DNA of 64,000 bases from Thiothrix litoralis (lineage in GTDB: Bacteria > Pseudomonadota > Gammaproteobacteria > Thiotrichales > Thiotrichaceae). The stretch spans positions 1,984,001 to 2,048,000 of the forward strand of contig NZ_CP072801.1 of assembly GCF_017901135.1 (NCBI RefSeq). The letters run 5' to 3'. The stretch's first letter is position 1, and the number at the start of each line of letters is the position of its first letter. The position numbers were made by a program, and so were the translations under genes. Positions 46,531-55,500 of this stretch are shown in pieces. The notes beneath the pieces were generated by a model. The model was not told the DNA's origin, did not search any database, and worked only from the letters and a program-made list of their open reading frames with translations.

Positions 46531-49500
46531 ATGAAGACCCCAATGCCTGAATCGCACGTTGCCAATGGAACGGTTGGTTTTGCCTTGCAAATCCTGCTGG
46601 TTTTACTGCTACTTATCGTCAACAGTACAACTCAGGCTGCCAGTTGCCCTACCGGCATGACCGTCACCAGCTATTCAGGCAATGCCACTAATGTCATTCA
46701 GGATATTGGCGTTGACTATGAAACCCAAGCATTGGGTGCACCTTCCGCAATCAACACAACGACCAGCTCAAACAACTCAGCACTGGTGGCCGCAGGTGAC
46801 ACCTTGGGATTGGATTTAGGCATCATTATTCCTGCTGGCTCAACCCTCAATATTTCCTTGGCCAGAAACAACAGCACGGGGCGGGTACGCATCGAAACAT
46901 CACTCGATAATAGCAGCTATACTTCTGTAGGTACTTTTGGCAATACCAGCACATTGGGAACAGGGACTACCGATATATTAGGGCAAATCAACGTAACCAT
47001 ACCAACTGGTAGTGCACGTTACATCCGTTTCGTCCGTGAAGCAGGTGGTGTTTGGGTTGATGCCGTTTCATACTCACAAGTTTGCGCCACGGCAACCTTT
47101 GGTGATCATGGTGATGCCCCGGCAACTTATGGGGATGCCCGCCATGCCCTGTCAACCACGAATATCTACCTGGGTGCAACACCTCCCGACTACGAAAATA
47201 CCAGTGAGAACAGTTTTAATGCGCTGGGTGATGGCCTTGAAGAAGATAGCGCCCCCCACACAGACTCAGCAAATGGCCCTTATGAGGCAGCCCGTTTCCC
47301 TGTCCTGAAAATGACGGACACCAGTTACAGCACCCCCATTACCGTGACCAATACCAGTGGTACTGCTGGCAAATTGTACGGCTGGATAGACTTTAACAAG
47401 AATGGCACATTTGAAGCAGGGGAAGGTACTTCCGTCAGCGTACCAACAGGTTCTAACGAAGCAACCATTAACCTGGCATGGAACAGTATTCCGGTTGACA
47501 TTCAGTTGGGTACGACTTACATCCGACTACGCCTGACAACCGATAGCAGCATCACCACTAGCACGCCCACGGGCTCGGTCAGTAATGGCGAGGTGGAAGA
47601 TTACCCCATTGCCATTTACCAAGCTATCCAGCCTGACAGCGCCAGTTTGAGCATCGTGAATGGTGCAATTCCGATGGCCTGCCAACAAGTCATATTGACG
47701 GATGACTTCAACGACATAGGCGGATTTAGTTGGGGAGCCAATAAACCGGGGAGCCAAGAAATTCGTAACTGGGTACGCTCTGGTGGCGGCACTGGAACGT
47801 ATGCATACATCAAATATCTTGGCGACACGCAGGAGCATGGCGTGTATTTTGGTAATGGCGCGGTACGAGGGATTGCGCCCGACTTCCATAACGGTTTTAC
47901 CTTTGATGCCAATGGGCACTTAACAACCCCCATCACGGCTATCGCCCTCAGGGATGTAGCCGATGATTTCAAACTGACTGCCGAGGGAAATCAATATGGC
48001 CCGGAATCAGTTAAGCTGTCCCGCTCTGTGCCTACAGTAGTCGGGAAAAAATACCGCCTGTATTTTAAAGCCATACCAGAAGAGGGTAGTTTCAGCCCAG
48101 GTATTATGCGGGTTGACGCCCCCGGAGGTTCCATCCACTTCAAGGCTCCCGGCAGTAGCGAATCCACCCAGAACTATGCGATTGAGTTCACGGCAACGTC
48201 GACCACTTCAACCATTGCCTTCATCAATTATGGGCATGTGTCGGGCGACTGGTGCAACCCCCAAAGTGATGACTGGTGCACCACGGGCGGTACAAGAGAT
48301 GGCACATCCCCTAACGAATTGATCGTTGATGATGTGGTGCTCGCGGAAGCTCTGTGTAATACCGGGGCTATCAGCGGCACGGTTTACACCGACAGCAACG
48401 GCAACAGCAGCTATGACTCCGGCACAGAATCCGGCATCGGCTTCATTACAGTTTCTGTTTATGATGAAAAATTCACACCCACAGATACAGCAGATGACAC
48501 GCTTATCACGACAACAAGTACCTCAGCTAATGGCTCCTATAGCTTCAGCGGGCTGGATTCCGGCCTGACTTACCGGATTCAGGTGGAGACCAACCTGCCA
48601 TCTGGTGCAACCATCGGCACAACGAATCCACTCAGTGGCAAAGTCGTTACCGCAGGCGGCACACTTACCAACCAAAACTTTGGATTTAACCCACCAACCT
48701 CTTGTAACACAAGCAACGGTGATTTTGGCGGAACAGTGTTCCGTGACTACGACGGGGATGGCACACAAAACTTGTTGGAAACGGGGCTGGGAGGCGTGAC
48801 CGTTACTGCTTACAGCAATACCAACAGTGCAGTTTCTACGGCCACCACCGCTAATAATGGCGTCTACAAACTAACCGGATTGACGGTTGGTAGCCAATAC
48901 CGTTTGGAATTCACCAACCTGCCCAGCTATACCGAACCGGGCATACACAGCGCCACCTCCGCCACCAGCGTGCGCTTTATCACCGTCAGCGCTTCCTGCG
49001 ACAACCATTTTGCTGTCCAAAGTCCGGCGGAATATTGCCAAGCAAACCCTCACATTGCCGTACCAACCTACACCTACGGAGATTCCAGTGCGAGTAAGGT
49101 GGGGTCGAAGCCGGGTATCTACACATTCCCTTACAGCGCCACGGGCGATGCCTCTAACCGAACGTCTAACCCCACCCAAAAAACCACGATTGGCCAAACC
49201 GGGGCAACTTGGGGCACGGCCTACCAAGCCTCAACCAAAACACTCTACACCGCCGCCGTCATGCGTCGGTTTGTCGGGTTTGGCACGCTAAGTACCGGGG
49301 GCATCTACAAGCTTGACATGTCAAACCCGGCTGCTGCCTCCACCGGGGCAACGAACTATATTGATGTCCGCACCTTGGGTATCCCAACGGGGGATGATGT
49401 CCGCGACAGTACTACTTGTAACAAGCTTGCCACCACCACCAGCTCCCCATCGCATGATATTGCCGCTTGGGATGCCGTCGGCAAAGTGGGGATTGGTGAT

Positions 49501-52500
49501 ATTGATTACGATGACACCAGCCGCACACTTTGGCTGGTCAACTTGAATGACAGAAAGTTATATGGCATCCGCAACATCAGCCCAACTACGCCCCCAGTAG
49601 CGGCGGATGTGGCTGGTGGATATGCCATTAACCTGCCAGCCCCCTACACCTGTACCAGTGGGACATTCCGCCCATGGGCTGTCAAATATTACCGTGGGCA
49701 AGTCTATGTGGGCGGTGTCTGTGATGCTTCCAGCGCCCCTGTCACGGCAAACCTCAAAGGCTATGTCCTGAAATTTGACCCCGCCAATACAGCGGCAGGT
49801 TTCAGCTATGTCAAGGATATACCCCTTGGCTATAACCACCCGATTGATTTGAATAACCCTGTCGGCGCATGGAAGGGCTGGATTTCTGCTGCGGAAGCAG
49901 TGGCGGCTGGAGCACCCACCAACAGTGCACAACATTCCCCCATCATCAGCAACCTTGAGTTCGATACCGATGGCTCCATCATTGTAGGCATCATCGACCG
50001 TGCCGCCATGCAAAATGGCGATAATGCCCAGAATGTGCCCAGTTGCACGAACACCAGCACCAGTAACCCGGATTTAACCGGTGACATACTCCGCTTATGT
50101 AAAACGGACACGGGGTACATAAGTGATTCAGAACCTGGTTGTAAAACCGACATTCCTGCCAATATCAAGATGCAGGATGAATACTACTGGGGAGATTATG
50201 GTATTTATCCAAACTTGGCTGGAGATCTCAGGGAAATTGCCACAGGTGGTTTGGCGCTTGTACCCGGTACAGGCGAGGTGGTCAGCACGACCTATGATGA
50301 TAGCGCTTGGCTCACCAATGAGATCATGTGGCTAAACAATCAGACCGGGGCAGCCAATGACCGCTATTACCTTGGAACCAACCTAATGGGTAAAGCGGCA
50401 GGCATGGGCGACATCGAAGTGCTATGCGACCCTGCCCCCACCGAGGTCGGCAACCGCGTGTGGCTGGATACCAACAAGGACGGTATTCAGGATGCTGGCG
50501 AAGCCGGTATCAACAATGTCACGGTCACGCTGGCCTGCGGTACTGATACTGCGACTGCGACGACCAATACTGCTGGGGAATACTATTTCTCCAACAAAAC
50601 TGGCGGGAATGCCACGTTTATGGATGCTGGTGAAAGCTGTACGTTAAAAGTCAATGGCAGTCAGACCAGTCTCAGCAGTTATACACTGACTACGCAGAAT
50701 GCAGATAGCAAAACTGACAACAACCGTTACACCGACATCCGTGACTCCGATGCCGCCAACAATGCGGGAACGGCTGAAATCAGCTTTACGGTCGGCAGTG
50801 CCGGGCAAAATAACCACGGGCTGGATTTCGGCTATCAACCAGTGGCGGCAGCCAGTGGATTGAGTGGCAAAGTCTGGCTCGATAGCAACAAAGATGGCCT
50901 TCAGAACGATGGCACAACCTCCGGTATCGAAGGTGCAACGGTAGAACTGTATAACCCCGCGACTAGCAGCGTACTTGCCACTAAAACAACTGGTGCTGAT
51001 GGCAGCTACCAATTCACCAGTGCAGACGGGTTACAAGCGTATACCAATTACCAGATACGGATAGCCACACTTGACGCTAATCCACCCTTGTCTTACTGGG
51101 CAATCACCAGCCTGCACAGCGGCTCCGACCCCTTGCTGGACTCAGATGCCGCCGTTTCCGGTAGCTACTGGACAATCGCCCTCAGCAGTCCTACAGCGGG
51201 CAATCAGGTTGCGGGTAACAACTTTGGGTTCGTGGTTACTCCCGTTTCCGGGTGTCTGGATGCGGGTAGCACCGGGGTTTCCAACGGGCAACGCTTGTAC
51301 AAAACCCACGGCTTCGATTTCGGCGGGCAAAGTGTTGTCGGCTACTGTGCGGAAATGAATGATGCTGACCCAGCCGCAGGTGACAACTATTCCGTCAACA
51401 GTCAGGACAGATTGGGTCTTACAGCCCTTCAGCGGGAAAAGATCGCACGCAGCTACGCTGCCCTGACCGACCCTGATATTGTCTTTACCGCTGCCAGTGC
51501 CTTCCCGGTAAACCAAGGTTTTGGACAAAATTTTGGTTTAAGCAGCCTGTTGCATTACATGGGTTGGTATTACATCGAATACAACGAAGATCTGAACGCG
51601 ATGAGCGCGGCACGACTGGATACCAACAGCAACTACACGCCAGAACAACGCATTGTGATGAAAGCCCTGGCGGGGAAAATTGCCGACCGGGTGAACGGTG
51701 CCAATGGTGAGACCCAATACCCGGTACAGGACATGTACTGGCTATGGAACCTGACCAGTACCAGCCGTCAGGATATTATCATACCCGCACTGTATGCAGC
51801 AGGCTCCAGTTGTACAGCAGCCCGCACCATTTCCGGCAAAGTGTTTGAAGACGTGAACTACGGCGGTGGCGCAGGCCGTGCCTTCGGTACAGCCGGAGTA
51901 AATGGCGCACGGGTCGAAGTTTATAATGCGACAGGTAACTTCCTGAGCAGCACCACGACGGCAGCCGATGGAACTTATACCCTCAACGGACTGAGCAGTG
52001 GCAATTACTATGTGCGCGTCGTCAACGATACGGTCAAATCCACCCGTACCGGCTCCAACGGCACGGAACGTGGTATCCAGATCTACCGGACTGATGGCAC
52101 AACGGCTGTTACTAATGAAGTGGGCGGGCGTAAACCTGTCGGTGTGGATAGCACTGCGAATACCACCAGCCAGACACTGAATACGACCACCTTCACGCTG
52201 TCAGGTGGCGGGCAGGTACAATCCGTACAGCCCATCACGGTAGCGGGCAGCGCGATCAGCGGAGCCAATTTCGGCTTTAACTTCGACACTATCGTTAACA
52301 CCAATGACAGCGGGCAAGGTTCCTTGCGCCAGTTCATCCTGAATGCCGTCCTGTTGGGTAGCGACAGCACGCTCGCGCAAACCGGGCGTACCGCAGCAAA
52401 AGAGAATGCCATCCTGGAACTGTCGACCAGTGACCCTAACTACAATGCGACCCATCAATACTGGAGCATTGCGGTACAAAGCGAATTGCCGACCTTGGGT

Positions 52501-55500
52501 GACGATATTATTCTGGATGGATCGACTCAGCCTTCGCGGACAAACTTTGCCTTCGCCAACCGGCCTGTTATTGAACTAAATGGTAGCGGTACAGCCGGTA
52601 CCTGGGCGAATGGCCTGCGCCTGAATGGCGCGACCAATGGCAGTACCATCAAATACCTCGCCATCAATCGCTTCGACAATGCGGGCATCAAGCTGGTTAA
52701 CTCGAAAAACAACCTGATTGAAGCCAACTACATCGGCACTGACCCAACCGCTACGGCCAAAAATATTGGCAACACAGGGCATGGCGTCAACGTGATCAGC
52801 CCGGTTGGTTTAAGCGTCATTAGAGGCAACCTGATTGCCTACAACTACGGTGATGGTGTCACCGTATGGAACTTTAATGGTGTTGGCGTCGAGGAGGCCG
52901 CACTCATTTCAAGCAATAGTATTTATGCCAACCTGGGGCTGGGCATCGACCTGACCGATAACGATGTCACACTCAACGACGCGAATGACGCAGACACCGG
53001 GCCGAATAAGCTACTCAACTTCCCGATCCTGTCACAAATCACTTCTGCCAGTGGCAACCTGACCCTGAAGGGCTGTGCGCCTGCCGGGGCAACGGTGGAA
53101 TTGTTCGAGGCGGATGTCAGCCCCGGTGGTGCGGCCACTGTCGGCGCAAATAAATTCAGCAAATCCAAAGACTACGGCGAAGGCCAGACCTACCTTGCCA
53201 GCTTCGTGGAAGGCAGTGCTGCCGACACCGACAGCAGTAACTGCGCACTGCCAACCGATGCGGATGGCAACAACCAGACTGGCATGAAAGCGTTCAGTGT
53301 AACCCTGCCTGTGCCTGCCGGGTTTGTAACGGGTGACGCGATGACCACAACCGCGACGCTTGCCACATCGGGTACATCAGAGTTTTCACCTGTTATGTCG
53401 TTTACATCAACAGCGGCAACAGACTACGGCGATGCACCAGATAGTTACCACACCCAGCAAAGCAATAACGGTGCAAGCCACACCATCGTCGCCAACTTCT
53501 CTTTAGGCGCAACGGTGGATGGCGAAACCGATGGACAACCCACTGCGGCGGCGGATGGCGATGGTGCGGATGAGGACGGAGTGCATTTCATCACACCACT
53601 CCTGCCCGGTGAATCTGCCTTAATCGCGGTCGGGACAACGCAAACTAACGTGGCAACGGCCTATCTCAATGGCTGGATTGACTTCAATCATGACGGGGAT
53701 TTTGCCGATGCCAACGAACACATCATTACCGACCAAACCATTGCGAGTGTCTATACGACGCTCGCTCTCTTGGCGAATATTCCAGCGGATGCAATCCCCG
53801 GTGACACCTATGCCCGCTTCCGTCTGAGCAGTGCCAGTGGCACGAGCTACGACGGTGCAGCCACTGATGGCGAAGTGGAAGACTACAAAGTCACCATCAC
53901 CGCCCCCAGCCGGGTCGGCGATACGGTATGGTTGGATACAAACCAAAATGGTATTCAAGATGCCGGTGAGGCAGGCGTACAAGGTGTGACGGTCAAGCTT
54001 TACCGCAAAAGTGACAACCGTTTGCTGGGAGCAAAATTAACGGACAGCGCAGGTAATTACTTCTTCGCTAATGAGTTGGCGGCAGGTACCTACTACCTTG
54101 AGTTTACGAAACCTGCGGGGTATCAATTTACCCTACAGGACGCAGGAACTGACCCTGCCTTGAACAGCGATGCAGACCCCACTACAGGGCGCACCGGGGA
54201 CATTACTGTCGTGGCAGGCATCCCTCAAACCCAGTGGGATGCCGGTCTGATTGCCAATGCCTTAGTCGTGACCCAGTGCCAGGCAATACCTTTCAGCACC
54301 ACACAGGTTGACCATAATTTCAGTGTGCCGAAGTTTGATGGCGCGTTAGGGACACTCACAGGGGTGCAGGTCAATGCCTATTCCGGCATCAAGCAAATTT
54401 GGGCGCTTGAGAACCGCTCAACCTCGGCGGCGAGTTTCAAGATTACCTCCACGATGCCCGCCAGTTTCACCTTGCCGAATGCATCCAATTTAGCACTGGA
54501 TTACAGTTACAATTCCGGGATATTTTCTATCCCCGCCTTTGATGGGGTCAGTGATTATGTGGGCACATCAGGGAAAAGCCTGGATGCATGGCGCTACGAA
54601 GGCAGTGCCGTATCCAACAACTACACGCCTACCGCTGATTTTGTGGCAGCCAACGCAGGGGAGAGCGTCACCCTGCCTTACAGCAGTGGAGAGGGTAGCA
54701 TGAGCCTCGTCGGGGGTGGCGGCAATGCTTTATTCACGATAAGAACACAAGCATCGGCAGGCGTCTGTGTTAATTACACGTACACGCCACCCCCACCGCC
54801 GTCTCTCGGTTGCAGCGTGCTGGATAACTTTGACAGCACCAGCGTGGAAACTATTGACCTCACCTCCAGCAGCCAAGGCTCTGTCACCCAAACATGGAAT
54901 GCCAATGTTGATACGCTAATCGGTGGAGCTCGCACTCTGACCTTTGGGCCTGCACCACGCGGTACAGCCACTAACGGTTATGGGCTACTGGATATTGCTA
55001 ACAATGCTGGCACAGCCGCTAATATGAAGCTGTGTTACAACGCCAATGGCGCTGGGTTAAACGTTAACGTAAGCCAGATCGAGAATATCCTGCTGAATGT
55101 ATCGGAAGATGAGCATCACAACCCGGATGCCGCCACCCGTGCCAACATTCCAATGACCATCACCTTGTCGGATGGTTTCAACAGCGCCTCCCTTACCCAG
55201 GACATGGTTAGCCTTGCTTATCAACAATTGGGAACCACCGATGGCTGGGTCAATCTCCGTTTCCCCTTGGCCAATTTCACCAATATCAATAACCTTAATC
55301 GCACCAATGTTCAAAGTGTCTGTATCGAAGTCGCAGGCAAACAGGGGCACGACTACGCGTTTGAAAAAGTGATGCTGGAAGACACCAACACTTGCTCAAG
55401 CGTAACGGGCAAAGTGTTTGAAGACGTGAACTATGGGGGTGGTGCAAGCCGTGCATTTAGCAGTGCTGCGAGTGCCAAAGGTGTCAATGGTGCAAGACTG

